A stretch of DNA of 64,000 bases from Leucosporidium creatinivorum (taxonomy: Eukaryota; Basidiomycota; Microbotryomycetes; Leucosporidiales; Leucosporidiaceae): NCBI GenBank assembly GCA_001600635.1, contig BCKL01000015.1, positions 62,001 through 126,000 on the forward strand. Reading direction: 5' to 3'. This document shows, in pieces, positions 33,197 through 45,661 of this stretch; the stretch's first letter is position 1, and each line of letters opens with the position of its first letter. Below the pieces are notes generated by a model, which worked only from the letters and a program-made list of their open reading frames with translations, did no database searches and had not been told where the DNA came from. Made by a program: the position numbers and the translations under genes.

Positions 33197-35803
33197 ATGC
33201 CCCTCTTCAGCAGTTACGCCGGTGTCAATGACCCTGCCAAGTTCGCCTCTCCCGTCGGTGCTCCCCCTTCAAAGAGTTTCGACTTTGTCATCTGCGGTGG
33301 TGAGCATGCTGCTGTTCGGCTGCAGTAGACTGGCTGAGCTGACTCTTATTCTACTACAGGTGGAACCGCTGGATGCGTGCTCGCTTCTCGTGTAGGTCTC
33401 TGCCTCCGTTAACCGCGTGGTCGCCTTTCGGCTGAACGAGAAGCTGACTTCGCTGTTCTGCTACAGCTCTCCGAGGATCCTGCTGTCTCCGTCTTGCTTA
33501 TCGAAGCTGGAGAGAGTGACCAGAAACAACTCATGAGCAAGATCCCTGCTGGTTGGTGAGTTGGAGCTCGGCGTTTAACGTCGAGCAGTCGTCGGCGAAA
33601 CAAGCTGACTTCGACGCTTCTCACCTACAGGGGAAACCTTCTCAACACACCTGCGGCCTGGAACTACCGCACCGTCCCTCAGCCCGAGTGCAACGACCGC
33701 GACATGTACCAGGTGAGTGAGCGTACTGTAGACGGCTCGGGAGCTGGAGAGTACTAATGGAGAAACTCTCAGGTACGCGGCAAGATGCTTGGCGGATGTT
33801 CCTCAATCAATGCCATGATCTACCAACACGGCTCGCCCGAGGACTTCGACGAGTGGGAGACGAAGGAAGCTCAAGGCTGGAACTACGCTGCGCTCAAGGT
33901 GAGTGATCTTCGGCGTTAAGCGAGCTTGACGGTAAAAACGGAGGAGCTGGGCGAGGATGGAATGATATAGTCGAGCGGTGGCAAGACTTGTCACGTCGGC
34001 AACCCCGCTAGACAGCGACTCTCGGCCCTGGACTCGGCGCTCCTCGTCTTGGCTTCTCGCCTCGCCACTAACATCCTCCGTATTCTACAGCCCTACTTCC
34101 ACAAGGCCGAGACGCACACTCCTCACCCCGACCACAAGATCGACATGGAGCACCGTGGAAAGGAGGGCCCTTGGTTCTCTTCCTACCCTCCCACGAACGA
34201 AATGACCAAGGCTTTCGTCCTCGCTGGAGTGAGTTGGCTGCACTCTCAGCCTACGATTTCAAGCTGACTGAGTCCCTTTTGCTCCAGACCGAGGCTGGAA
34301 TCCCTCACAACCCCGACTTGAACGTCGAGTTGAACTCGACTGGTGTACGCCGAGCCACTCGTTACACACTCTTCGCTCGCTGACCGAGCTCTACCGCAGA
34401 TCACCCGCTTCCAAGCCATCATCAACAACGGCAAGCGTTCCTCCACCAACGCCGCCTACCTCCCCAAGAGCGTCTACTCTCGCAAGAACCTCGCCATCCT
34501 CACTGGCACCCAAGTCACGCGCCTCAACTTCGACTCCCCCTCTTCTGGAGCTCGCCGCTGCACCTCGGTGGAGGTCGGTCAGACCAAGGCTGGCCCTCGC
34601 TGGATCGTCGGCGTCAAGAAGGAGGCTCTCGTTTGCCTCGGCGCTTTCGGCACTCCTCAGCTTCTCCTCGCGTCCGGTATCGGCGCCAAGGCCGAGCTCG
34701 AGAAGGTCGGCGTCCCCGTCGTCAAAGATCTTCCCGGTGTCGGAGCGTACCTCAAGGACCACCTTCTCACCAGCGTCTCGTGGAAGGCGAGGAAGGGCGC
34801 TTCGCTTCAGTACCTCACCAATCCCGCCGCGACTGTGAGCGTCTTCTTCTCTCCCTAAGCTTCCGCACCAGCGCTAACTTGATCTGAAACGTCTAACAGC
34901 TCCCCGCTCTCGCTCGCTGGCTCATCGACGGCAAGGGAGCTCTCAGCACCAACCTCGCCGAGGCGGGAGCTTTCCTCCGCTCCGACGCTATCCCTGGGCA
35001 GGTCTCGAGCATCGCCAAGGGTACCACCAACGCCGCTGGAACCAGGGCGCCCGACCTCGAGCTGGTCAACGGTGAGCTCATCGCACTGCTTGCCCCGCCC
35101 TGCCGCCGAGCTGACTCTCCCTTCTCCCGCCTCAGCTCCCCTCTTCTTCTGCCTCTCGTCGCTCGAGAAGGCCGATCCCGCCTGGGGACCCGACTTCTTC
35201 ACCATGGCTCCCGTCGTCCTCCGTCCCTGGTCGAGCGGAACCGTCAAAATCTCGAGCGCCAACACCTTCGACGACCCTCTTATCGACCCTCGCTACCTCA
35301 CCGACAAGCGCGATCTCGCCGTCATGATCGAGGGCATGAAGCTCTGCCGCCGTATCGGAAGGACCGAGCCTCTCTCGGCGTACCTCGGAGACTCGGTGCA
35401 GCTTGACCTCGACAATGCGACGGACGAGCAGCTCGTCGAGCACATCAAAAAGTTCAGCGAGACCGTCTACCACCCCATGTCGACCGCCAAGATTGGTGAG
35501 CGCGTCTTCTCGGCAATAGAGATCACTAGGAGAGAGAGCCGCAACTGACATGTTCAATCTTCGAACAGGCGCGGAGGCTGCTGGAGGAGTCGTCGACTCG
35601 AACCTCAAGGTCTACGGCTTTGAGGCATTGAGGGTTTGCGACGCTTCCATCTTCCCCGAGGCGCTTTCGGCTCACCCTGTAGGTCTCCAGGCGCTCCAAA
35701 GAAATCTCGAGAAGCTGACCGCATTCACCTCTCGCAGGTTGCTGCCGTTGTCGCCTGCGCCGAGCGTTTCGCCGACATGCTCAAGGCCGAGTACAAGGCC
35801 TAA
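33197..35803 (+). CDS. GMC-family FAD-dependent oxidoreductase
   Basis: Flavoprotein of the glucose-methanol-choline family, oxidising an alcohol group on an unidentified substrate. Starts [12 protein letters not shown]. The FAD-binding motif is [19 protein letters not shown], then SVLLIEAGE. The family signatures [19 protein letters not shown] (GMC 1) and [15 protein letters not shown] (GMC 2) are intact. The C-terminal active-site region reads [14 protein letters not shown] and, across an intron, [20 protein letters not shown], so both catalytic positions carry His, as in aryl-alcohol-oxidase-type members rather than His/Asn. No signal peptide is seen, so it is probably intracellular, unlike secreted lignin-related members. 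At least ten introns, most with TCGGC-type motifs and CTGAC branch sites. Length is normal for the family. Confidence 0.9.
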
Positions 35804-35957
35804 GCCTTCTTCCCTCTTTAGTCATCACTGTTCGTCTCGAATCCCTCAGCTAGCACGCTCCTTATGCTTCCCACCTGCTATTCGCATCTGTTCACGCGAT
35901 TCGATTTTGTGCGAGAGCGATTGAGATGCGAATGAGAGCTAAGACCTCGTGCATTGC

Positions 35958-38900
35958 TCAGCTATGCATCTCTTGAAACTTCTCCCGACATTGATAGTGG
36001 GTGACCTCTCCCCTGCGAGCGCGAGAAGGTCAGCGAGGGTTCCGAGGCCCTGGAGCGAGCGAGGAGAGAGACGAACCTCGGCGAGTGAATGGCGATGACG
36101 CTGTTGCCGAGTCGCTTGTGGCATTGAGGACATCTGTAGAGTCGATAGTCAGCGCGAAGAAATGCACAAGCGCTCAGTCGCAACTCACACCCTCCCCTCG
36201 GTGATCTTGACCCGCCGCTCCTCGAGGTTCACCAGGTGCCCCTCCTCCTCATCAACCGCCGCTCTTGCAATGCTCTTGATCGCTTTAGCCTCCCTGACCT
36301 TCTCTCCACTCCTCCGCAGTGTCTTCTCGAGGAAGACCCTGATATCGCCGAGCGCGACGAGTGGGGGGAGAAGGTCGAACACCTCGATGGCGTCGATGGA
36401 TGAGGCGTGCGAGGAGATGAGAGCGAGAGCGGGACCGAAGAGGAGGGGGTGGTTGGGCCGTGGGCGGAGGTAGATGCGGAGTAGGAGGTGGAAGATGGTG
36501 GCTCGCATCGAGGCGTCCGAGTCGTAGACGCGCTTGCAGTATCTGCTGGGAGGTCGAGGTCAGTCGCTGATTGGCGCCAAGGCTAGTCGAGCTCACTCTT
36601 CTGCCGTAGCATGATCCTCGAGCTGATAGACGTAGATCTGAAGAGCGCCTTCGTGCCGTCCGAGGCGACCGAGAAGGATAGCTCGGACCTCGTGCATGTC
36701 CTCTGATGGCAGTCGACCGAGCATGCGATCCGCTCGATACGATGTGGAGGACTCGAGAAGATCCAGCAGTTTCTGGTGCGCCTCGGTGGACCCAGCTGCA
36801 ATGAGCGAGGTAGGTCAGCTTTGGCTCGTCGAGCTTCCGAGGTGAGACTCACAATTGTTGGGACGATGCACAGCGGCGAGGTACAGCTCGATGAGCTTCT
36901 CGTGGAACTCTGATCCCTCTTCACCAAGCGTATGGATGATGTGCTCGAGGTAGGTGATGCAGACGTCCGCGCCGATGCTTTCGAGGTGAGCCATCGTGGC
37001 GTGCCGAGGGAGCGATTCGACTTCCTCGAGGTCGGCGATGAAGATCTGAAGAAGAAGCGGAAGGTGAGCTTGGAACAGGGAACATCGAGACAGCGAGCCA
37101 GCTTACCTCGAGTGCAGTAGCGCGATCAGCCTCGAAGACCCAGCGCGAGCTCTCAAAGATGACGGCGACATGATCTGCTCCGAGCTTCTGCAGATAGCGA
37201 ATGGTGGGTCCGACTTTCTCCTCGGGGTCGTCCTCATCATCGGCCATCCTGCGAGGGGGAAGGGTGAGCTAGCCGCGAGACGGCGCCGGACCTCGGGATG
37301 CTCACTGTCGCAACAGCTTGACGGCCTTCTCGTGCATGTTCTTGCCGTTGTAGAGATCCAAGAGCTCGCGATACTTCTGCTCGAGTAACAATCAGCGTCA
37401 AGCGTCAACGAAGCCGTAGAGAAGACGGACCTTGGCGGCGAGTAGCAGCTCCTCGACCTCCTCGACCTCACACCAGTTCTCAATCCTGCACAGCGGTCCA
37501 ACCATGACGGGCTTGGTAGCGAGATAAGCCTTGAACAGCGCCGTATCGACGACTTGAGCTACGCGAGCGAGCTGATCCGGCGAAAGGTCGGTGAGGGGCT
37601 TGTCGGGAAGCACGAGAAGCTCGGCGCCGGAAGCTCGAGCACGAGGGGTGGAGGGGGCTGGTCGACCGGAAGGGAGGAGAGCCGCGAGAGCTTGAGCGTA
37701 CTTTTGTCGACGGTCGGTGAGGTAGCGAATGAGCTCTTCGACGGAGGTGGAGTAGCGCTTCGCATCGAGCTTGGCTTGTCGTTCGGCGTCGACTGTGGAT
37801 GCAACGAAGTGTCAGCTATCGCTCGAGTCGACGCTTTGAGAAGTACTCACTAGCTGCTCGATCGGCGATCTGCTCAAGGACGTCACTCGTATCCTTGATC
37901 CAACTCGCCTTGCCCTTGAGCCTGCTGATTCCGCTCCTGATTGAGCTCGCATCATCATCATCGACAGCGATGCCTGCCTTGCCCTTCTTGGCAGGACTAG
38001 CCGGCGCCTTCTTCTCCTCCTCGAGTCGCCTCTTCTCCTCCTCCTCGGCTTCGTGTTTGCGCATGATCTCGTCCTCGATGGCAGCCGCGACCTTGTGCTG
38101 AGGTCGACCGCCAAAGAGCTCTTCGTGGCCTGCATGCTCAATGTAGAGCTTGCCCGAGATGGCTTGAGGGTAGAGCGAGACGACTTTGGAAGGGGTGATG
38201 TCGAGCGAGATGAAGGCGTCGATGGCGAGGTCGTAGCGATGCTCGGTGAAGAGGGCGAGCGAATGGAGAACGGCGAGTCGACGAAGAAGGGCCGGCTGAT
38301 AAGGTGGAGGTTAGCTCTGACTCTGCGTCGCCAAAGGTATCGACTCACTGGTAGATCTGTCCCTCCGTTTGCACCTGACCGCCGAACGAGCCGAATACCT
38401 TCCTCCCACGCTCCAGCTTGCCCGAGCTCCTCGATCTGCGACTGCCAGCTCTTCATCGTGATGATCCATAGAGTCTGTTCTGTTGCCGTCGCAGCTGGTG
38501 AAGTCGCAGTCGCGAGCGGTGGACGGCTTGTGAGAAGGAGGAGGGGAGGCTGAGCCGACGACGATGCGACGGTGAGGAGACGAGCGGTAACGGGCAATTG
38601 AGCTGCTGGATTTAGCAGCTTATGCTCAGAGCCTTCAGCGACGGAGGAGGGAGGAGAGACTGGTGGGGGCGGAACGGCGAGGGTTTGAACCGACGAAAGC
38701 GTGTCGACGTTGTGAATGGCAAGGGCAGGGCTGAGAGTTGCGGCAGAGGAAGATGTGCCTGGTGGAGAGACCGGTGTCGGCGCGGCGAGGAGCGAGATGA
38801 TGTAGGGCGAGACGACGAGCGATTCGTCGGCTAGGGAGGAGTAGATGATGGAGCTTGGTGTTGAGGCGCGGGGTTTGCCGGAAGAAGTGAGAGGGATGGC

Positions 38901-40087
38901 GATGTCTGCAAAACAAACGTGTCAGCTTGGCTCGTGCTGAGTGCCGACAGAGAGGGCTCACTCTCGCGGACGACCAGCACCTCGCCCTCCTTGCTCTCCC
39001 TCTCCTCGTCATCCCAGCCCCACTCCTTTCCCCAAAGCCATGCTCCAGGTGCATCTCCACTTGTCTCCTCCTTGCTCTTGCCCTTCCCAGCCCTCGGCAC
39101 CGCCACGACTCCGTTCTTCTCGAGCTTCTTTGCGCCGAGCGAAAGTCCGCCGAGTGCTCCGAGTCCCATCACGTTGCCGAGGCCTCCCAATCCAGCTCCC
39201 AAACCAACGGGAACAGCTTTCGGCTTCTCCACGACTGGCATGGTGGGGGTGAAGAGCTCTCCCAGCGTCGGTATGTCCGAAGCGGCAGCCTTTGCCGTTG
39301 GGAGGGTGATGATTCCGTAGTCGCCCGTCGAGAATCCGGCGACGATCTTGCGCTCGTCAAACGCCATGCCCCGGATCTGATGAGGTAGGGCGAGGTCGGT
39401 AGGGGTTTGCCATGCGCCGTCGATCCAAGCGAGCAGTACGAGCTTGCGCCGGCAGGCAAGAGCTAGGGTCGTCCGGATCTCGGGCGAGGAGGAAGGGGCC
39501 GGTGCAGCGCGGGAGGCAGTGCTTCGGCGTGGTGGAGCGGCGGGTGGCTGGTGGATGTAGGTCGAGATGGCGAAGAGGGAGGCGGCACCTCGGCTTTGGG
39601 CGGCGAAGGAGGAGAGAAGCTCGAAGGTGGGGAGGGAGTGCAGGGTGAGGTCTCCTCCTGTGTAGAACTCGGTTAGCGGAGTCGGTGGGAAGTTGAGAGC
39701 GTCGAGACTCACCAGAGAGGCATAGCAGGCCATTCAGCTCCTTGATGGCCCCGAGCTGGTCGATGGCCTTCTTGCAGAAGCCCTCGTGCTTTGAGACGAG
39801 GGTCGCAGAGGGTGGGGCTATAGCACAGCATGTCAGCTCCATGCAGGAGAGGTGTCAACGACGAGAGAGGTTACAGATGCTGGTGGAGGCATCGGCAAGG
39901 TCGAACACGAGCAGGGAGCCCTTCTCCGTTCCCAGGATGACGCGGTTCGCTGTAGAGAACAGTACGGGTCAGCACGAGTAGAGCGAGCACGCTGAATCGG
40001 CTCACCGTGCAGTAAAGTAGCCGTGATAGCATCAGAGCCGAGCGCCTCGGGCGGGATGAGCGTCGAGAGCGAGAACGGCGAGTGCAT
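35958..40087 (-). CDS. VPS39: HOPS/TORC1-linked vacuolar sorting protein Vps39/Vam6
   Basis: Subunit of the HOPS tethering complex that drives vacuole/late-endosome fusion by binding Rab7/Ypt7. The N-terminal start MHSPFSLSTLIPPEALG leads into a CNH-type propeller: RVILGTEKGSLLVFDLAD, GAIKELNGLLCLS, GGDLTLHSLPTFELLSSF, RGMAFDERKIVAGFSTGDYG. Glycine-rich and charged loops separate propeller and helical repeats. The repeats include LFTEHRYDLAIDAFISLDIT, LDLYNGKNMHEKAVKLLRQ (clathrin-repeat-like), and ESIGADVCITYLEHIIHTLG. A Vps39 domain 1-like block contains YCKRVYDSDASMRATIFHLL. The C-terminal domain ends in a zinc-finger-like CPQCHKRLG, with a later Cys in HYQCREKF. The last exon ends EMHS. 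Length and domain order fit the family. Confidence 0.9.
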
Positions 40088-40923
40088 CTTGCTGCAGTTA
40101 TGGCTCGACCGTGAGGAAGCTGTAGGTCATCAAGGGCATCAGATTGAGCTACGAGCACGAGCTGTAGCCACCCCCGTTGACCGCGTCGCAGGCGTCTGCT
40201 GCTCGACCCCCACCGACGCACGCCCTTGGAGCTCGAGAGGGTCTGGGGGAAGGCAGACCGGCTCGTAAGAGGCTGGTAACACTCACCTACAGCTTGCAAA
40301 GTCCCTCCTGCACTGAACGCGACCGCCTCAAGCGAAACGAGGCGAGAGCTCCTGACGCGGCTGGCTGCTGAAGGTGTGGACTTGTTGGGCAGGCGGCGTG
40401 GTGCTGAGTAGAGCGCTGCTGACAAGCTACGAGGATCCTCGAGTCGAAGAAGCCTGACGAGGTGAATGTGGAGGAGGACAAGCTTGCTGAACGCTTGCTC
40501 ACGGCTCTCTCTCCTGCGCTGACCTCGTTTTTCGGTTTCGACTCGCTTTCAGACAGTTGCTGTGCATCAGATCATAAGCTACAAGGTGAGCTCTGTGCTC
40601 CTGCTCTCACTGTGCCAACTGCTGACCTCGCTCGCCCACTCGACAGACAACGAGCTCGACAGCCGGTTCGCTCGTTTCTGCAGGTCTGCACTGCTCTTCC
40701 GCCTCCCTGCACCTCATGTAAGCCTTCACATCTGATCTCTTGCTGGGCCAGAAAGGGCGATCCTGCAGCCCATCTCGGCGCTCAAGTGGGCCGTTTCGGC
40801 GACGTGTACCGGCGATAGTCGCCTGCAGCTCCTGTGGTCGATCAAGGATGGAGCTGACCTGTTTGAAACCCTCCGACAGTTCCTCCTCGCCTCCTGCACA
40901 CCTCATTCACCTCTCTCATCGCC
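40088..40923 (+). promoter_or_regulatory. Leader region shared with the F-box paralogue at 57224-58475
   Basis: Besides the divergent promoter this holds a spliced leader: acceptor near 40551, donor after AAG near 40585, an exon after CTCGACAG near 40645, and a last acceptor near 40880. The same elements, in the same order and with long identical runs (e.g. around 40558-40585), occur upstream of the minus-strand paralogue at 58930-58480. A frame through it is open in both copies, so a coding 5' exon cannot be excluded. Confidence 0.5.
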
Positions 40924-42160
40924 ATGGCGACTCCCTCTCTCCCCGCTGAGCTCGTCGATCAGATCCTCGGCTATGTCGAGGACGGAGCGACTCTAGCAGT
41001 CTGCGCTTTCGTCACGAAATCCTGGCTCACTTTCGCCCGACGCGAACTCTATTCCTCGATAGAGTACTGGCGCCCCGACGAGCCGGAGGATTATTTCGGA
41101 GCGAGAAACCGCATGCTCTTCGCCACATTGCGTTCCTACCCAAAGCTCGCCGCCCTCGTCACCTCTCTCGACTTTAAGGGATGGTACGAGGTCGACCCGA
41201 GGCTTGAGCAGGAGTCGGACGAGTCCGAGGGCGAGTTCGAGCAGCGGGTAGAGCTGGAGGGAGAGAGGACCTCGCAGAAGGACGAGAAGCAGCTGGGCCA
41301 GCTTCTCAAGTGCTGTACCCGGATCAGGTGTTTGAGAGTGAAGGAGGCCTATCTATGGCTCGAGGATCTGGTGCGGCTAAAAGGTGAGCTTGCTCGGATG
41401 CTCGGCTGAGAGCCTGAGCTACGCTGACCTACGTCGTTTCGCAGATCTCGTCTCAATCACGTTCGATGGTACTCTCGACCTGAGATCGCGCAGTGGACGA
41501 CCCAAAATGCTTCGTCTACCCCCCGTTCAACATCTCTCGGTCACCGAGCCAAGGACTTGGTTCGACGCCGACGCCCTCCCTGTCGACCCACTCAGCGTCT
41601 TCGTCTTCCCCGGCCTTGTTCATCTTCGTCTACCTCACCTGCACGGATATTACGAGGATCTCGACTCCGTCATGGTTGATCTTTGGCTACTGGCACCGCA
41701 GCTCCAATCTCTCTTCGTCCTCGGTGAACCTCCCGAATGGCGAGGCATCCTTCCTCTCTGCACTTCCCTCCGACAATTCTCGACGGACCTGGACCGGCCG
41801 TTTGGCGATAGCAGTCTCATTCATCAACTGCCACCTCACCTCCAGCTCCTCGAGGCTCGCTACGACACCTTCGGCCAGCAGCAGCCCGACATCGTGCTCG
41901 GCAAAGTCGTGGACGCCATCGTGAAGGCTGTAGAGTCGCTGGCCAGACTCAGAGCAGTCCGTTTCAATACAAGGATGGCTCCAAGCGATAGGATTATAGT
42001 GCATCTGAGGCAGGCGTGCGAGAGGACCGGAGTTAGCCTTCGTTGCGGCTGGGATCATCGGCAGGGCCAACAAGGGGAATTGCTGGTTCCGCCGAGACCA
42101 GGGGAGGAGGAGCTGGTGTGGTCAAGATTCTCGCCGACATGCGAGCCTCAGTACGATTAG
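40924..42160 (+). CDS. F-box-like/leucine-rich protein, paralogue 1
   Basis: Starts MATPSLPAELVDQILGYVED, a typical fungal F-box-like helix (L-P-x-E-L-x-x-x-I), continuing CAFVTKSWLTFARRELYSSI. Such proteins usually link a substrate to the SCF ubiquitin ligase via Skp1. The rest is an irregular leucine-rich repeat-like region: FATLRSYPKLAALVTSLDFK, KCCTRIRCLRVKEAYLWLED, LPPVQHLSVTEPRTWF, FPGLVHLRLPHLHGYYED, PLCTSLRQFSTDLDRPF. It ends SPTCEPQYD. One small intron (41384-41444) with GTGAGC donor, CTGAC branch and CGCAG acceptor splits the codon before DLVSITFDG. The whole gene, including the leader, has a close copy at 57224-58475. This copy appears intact. The substrate is unknown. Confidence 0.8.
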
Positions 42161-42580
42161 GCGAGTTCGGCGGGGGCAGAAGGGTTCGGTGATGGCGCGG
42201 AGAGGACATTGCGGACGAGAACAGGGGTAGATGCGCGACATCGTTAGTAAGAAAATTGTCGCATCTGAGTCAGATGCGAGTTAGCGAGCCTCTGAGAATC
42301 TGACCAGAGTCTCGCGCGACGAGCAAGCGACCGCTCCACCTCCATCTCCCTCTCTCTCTCCTTCGCCTTTTTCCACGCCGCTGTTGGCTGCCTCTACATC
42401 GCGACGGGTCCCCGCGGACTTGCATGATTTTGTAGCTCACTATGTACGCTCTCGACCTTCTTAGAGCCACTGGATGCAGTCCAGGCCGGCGCCGAGCTTC
42501 TCGAAGCGGCTCGAGAGGCTCAGAAACGGATAAGTTTACAACACGGCACTGCTACAAAGCACATCTACACTAACACGCCT
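42161..42580. terminator. Convergent 3' region, 420 bp
   Basis: Between the ends of the F-box paralogue 1 gene (+) and the membrane protein gene (-). No open frame with coding character. A TTGTAGCTCACTATG-type patch near 42430 is unremarkable. Confidence 0.35.
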
Positions 42581-44551
42581 CTAAAATGTATCCTCCCCAC
42601 CAACGAACGACTCAGGGTGCATGTCCTTAGGATAAAGCGGCGGCAGCGACCCCCTCGTCGTCGACTGACCCGTCCACGGCTCCTCATACACGCTCTCAAT
42701 CTCCTTCCACTCGCAGACCATGATTCCCACGCCACTTGATCCCGATGCTGGTGTTTCCTTCTCCTGCGCTCGACGGCGTCGAAGGTTGGCCTCAACGGTA
42801 TCGTCGCCGAGAATGCTTCGGCTGGGGTGGGCGCGCGAGGAGTGGATGGAGAGGGCGGTCTTGATGGTGAGGGCGAGGAGGGAGAGGAGGGTGATGCATG
42901 CGTAGATGAAGATGAGACCGATGCAGGCGAATTCGTAGCTATGAAAGAAGGACTGGGTCAGCGCCGAACTTGAGCCGAGAGATTAAGAAGTCGACGTACA
43001 GACGAGGGGTCGTGAGCACGACGGTCAAGTTGTTGGCCATGAAGATGGAGAAGCCCATGAAGAGAATGCAGGCGGGCACGACGGCAATGAAGAACTGCTC
43101 AGAGCGCGGCGAGTCAGCTTCGGTGCTGAGGCGTCCAGCAGCTCCGCACTCACCAAGATGACATCCCACTCGAGCCGCTTGAGTCCCGAGCTTGCAGACT
43201 TCTTCTCCAATACACTTGAGCCGCTGACAGCATCCTTCGACTCGAATAAGATGGGCGACATCGGCGAGGTGAGAGGTGGCGAAGCGCCGGTTGTGTCGAG
43301 CGCCGAAGGGCCAGTGGTGAAAGGGTGGAGAGGGGCGACGAGAGGTTCGTTGCGAGGTACGATGCGGTGCTGCCCTCCGAGGGCGCGAAGGGTGGCGAGG
43401 AGGTAGACGGCGCCGGTGAGGTTGATCTGCGCCGAGGGAAGGGTCAGCGGCGGAGGGGGGCTGGATACTCCGAGCCATACTCACGACAATGAGAACGGAA
43501 GCAGAAAGGCAGTAGATGATGGTGCTGATGTACTGGGACGAGCGGAAGTCGAAGTACCGTTCGAGTCTAGAGCGAAAAGGGTCAGCGCCGAGTCCTCGCT
43601 CTGGTCCGCCGACTCGAAAGCGAGCCTTCGAAAAGAGAAACTCACCGAATCTGCACCAAAGCAGCGACCTTGGCCTTCGTCGCCTCATCGAAGACCCCGC
43701 TCCACTGGCTCGCCGCTACGCCCGCCGCATCATGAGCCTCCACCCAGCTGTAGGCAAACACCTGCCACTTCCTGCCGCTCCAGATCCCCGCACCCGAGAT
43801 GGCAACGACCATGCAAAGAGGAAGGCCGATGAGAAGGGTGTTGGCAACCCACGGCGACAGGCGATGGCTGTTCGGCGTTCGGCCTTTCGAGGCGAGGTTG
43901 GCGCCCGAGAGGACGGCGAAGGTGGTGATGCACATGCAGATGAAGACTGGTATCCAGCAGAAGGGATAGAAGTAGAAGAGAGGGGAGGGATCGGTGTGGC
44001 GGGCGCCGCCGAACATGGAATAAATCCAGCAGGTGTAGCCGATCCACACTGGGGGATGGTGCCGAGGTCAGCGAGGGCTTCCTCTGGAGTAGCGAGAGCT
44101 GTTACTCACTAGCACCAAGTACAATGGAGCAGATGGGGTAGCCGACGTATTGGTTGATGATGAGGTAGCGGCCTGAAGAAGGAAAGCGATCAGCCGAAGC
44201 GCCGAGCTGACCGACGGCACAAACGGTCTCACCTGCAGGTCGCTCAATCACTCTCCAACACCACCATTCACGACCCTTCCGGCGAGTTTCGGTGGTGTAA
44301 AGAGCGAGGTAAAGGAAAGAAAGGATGATGACGCTGTGAGCGTAACTAGAGGTCAGCTCGTGGGCCGAAGGCGGGTCGGCTGAAGCTTACGCTGTGAGGA
44401 CGACCAGAAGTGTGACAAAGCGCCCCTTGAAGCCTGAAGCCCAGGTTGGATACATCTGTGCTAGGAGCTTATCCTGCACCCATGCATAAGGATTGACCCC
44501 GACGGGGACGTCGAAGCTCGCGACCTTGATTGTCGCGCTGGTAGAGGCCAT
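42581..44551 (-). CDS. Multi-pass membrane protein, probably seven helices, unknown
   Basis: Starts MASTSATIKVASFDVPVGVN. Membrane segments in order: RFVTLLVVLTA, AHSVIILSFLYLALYTTETR, YLIINQYVGYPICSIVLGAS (next to VWIGYTCWIY), FYFYPFCWIPVFICMCITTF, WVANTLLIGLPLCMVVAISG, then after a polar loop SSQYISTIIYCLSASVLIVV, FFIAVVPACILFMGFSIFMA and EFACIGLIFIYACITLLSLL. The tail is polar and carries a WKEIESVYEEPW motif before the end. The layout recalls fungal 7TM receptor-like proteins, but I see no pheromone-receptor or opsin signature (no retinal Lys motif). A long loop with Pro/Ser lies between helices. About eight introns. Receptor or transporter function is not established. Confidence 0.7.
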
Positions 44552-45661
44552 CTCGATGCCTGGGGACTTGTGTAGGCGTGGAGTATACCGAGGAGCTCGT
44601 GTGCTGACCTCGACGAGTGAAGAGCGTAGTCGGGCGGTGTGTAGAGAAAGCGAGTAGCGAGCAGAGGGGAGAGAGAGAAAGACCCGTTTCCAGCGTCTTG
44701 TTGCGAGTAGTCCCCGGTGGTTGTTTGATATCCAGGACGAGAAAGAAGGTACCCGCCCCTCGCTGCAGCAGGACCGCAGGTCCCCAGGCCACACGCTTTG
44801 CTATCGCCGAGAGAGGAAGTTCGGTGAAGGTTCGAACCGCGGGCCTCGACTGCTCCTCTCCTTCTCCTCGCAGAATCCAGCGAGTTCGGCTGCGCTCAAG
44901 TTGACTAGCATGTAAGTAGATCTGAACCTCTGACGCCTCCCAGCTCCTTCGTCCTCCCCGAGAAATCAAGGAGCGACTGCTGAGCGCTGAGGGGGCTGGT
45001 CGCAGCGCCGAACAAAAAGGGGGGCGGGCTACCGACGGCGAATGAGAAGTCGGGAAGGCAATACACGTACAGCGAGCAGTCCATTCGAATCGTCTTGAAC
45101 GACTTGGGCGTTCGACGTTCGAGCCGAGGTTGTCGACTGCAGATCTGTCTCTGCACCGACGTTTTATTCCTTTCCTGCTCGCTCCCGCGTTGCTTGTAGA
45201 GGAGAGGTCAATTGCATTAGTTCGAGTACGGTCGACATTCATCTTTCATACTCACCTGCAGATTTCGAAAGCAGCTAGGCCGAGGTCGCCGAAGCTGAGC
45301 ATCGGAGGTTCTCGAGACAGCTACAGGACGACGCTATAGGTCTAGGGAGCAGGCGCTACGAATCGGTCGACCCCAGGGCTCCTGCCTGCAGAGCTGGTCT
45401 TTGGCCGCGAAGCATCGCCGAAGCGAGTGAAGCTGGCCTGAGCTCGAAACGAAGGTCGTTCAGCGCGGAAGCGCTTGGTGGTATGTGGTAGTGGTTCTCT
45501 TGTGCTCAGACGATTCTGTAGCGCTGCCTGCCGGCCGGAATCGGCGAAACGAGCGATGTAGCGAAAGCAAAGAGACGCGACCGATTCGAGCGCGCACCTC
45601 CTTCGCTTTCCGCCTCGTCCAGCTCGTCTTGCACCGCATCAACCAGCGCGCCAAAGCAAGG
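44552..45661. promoter_or_regulatory. Divergent region of 1.1 kb between the membrane protein and ERG8
   Basis: Promoters and leaders of two genes. Frames are open upstream of both starts, as expected of GC-rich DNA, but lack ATG plus splice structure. A stretch near 45410-45600 just upstream of ERG8 is open without obvious protein-like content. No tRNA fits the GGTTCGAACC near 44829. Confidence 0.4.

Noticed and set aside
44820-44850. GGTTCGAACC, resembling a tRNA T-loop
   Set aside because: No matching acceptor stem, anticodon arm or D arm could be placed around it on either strand.
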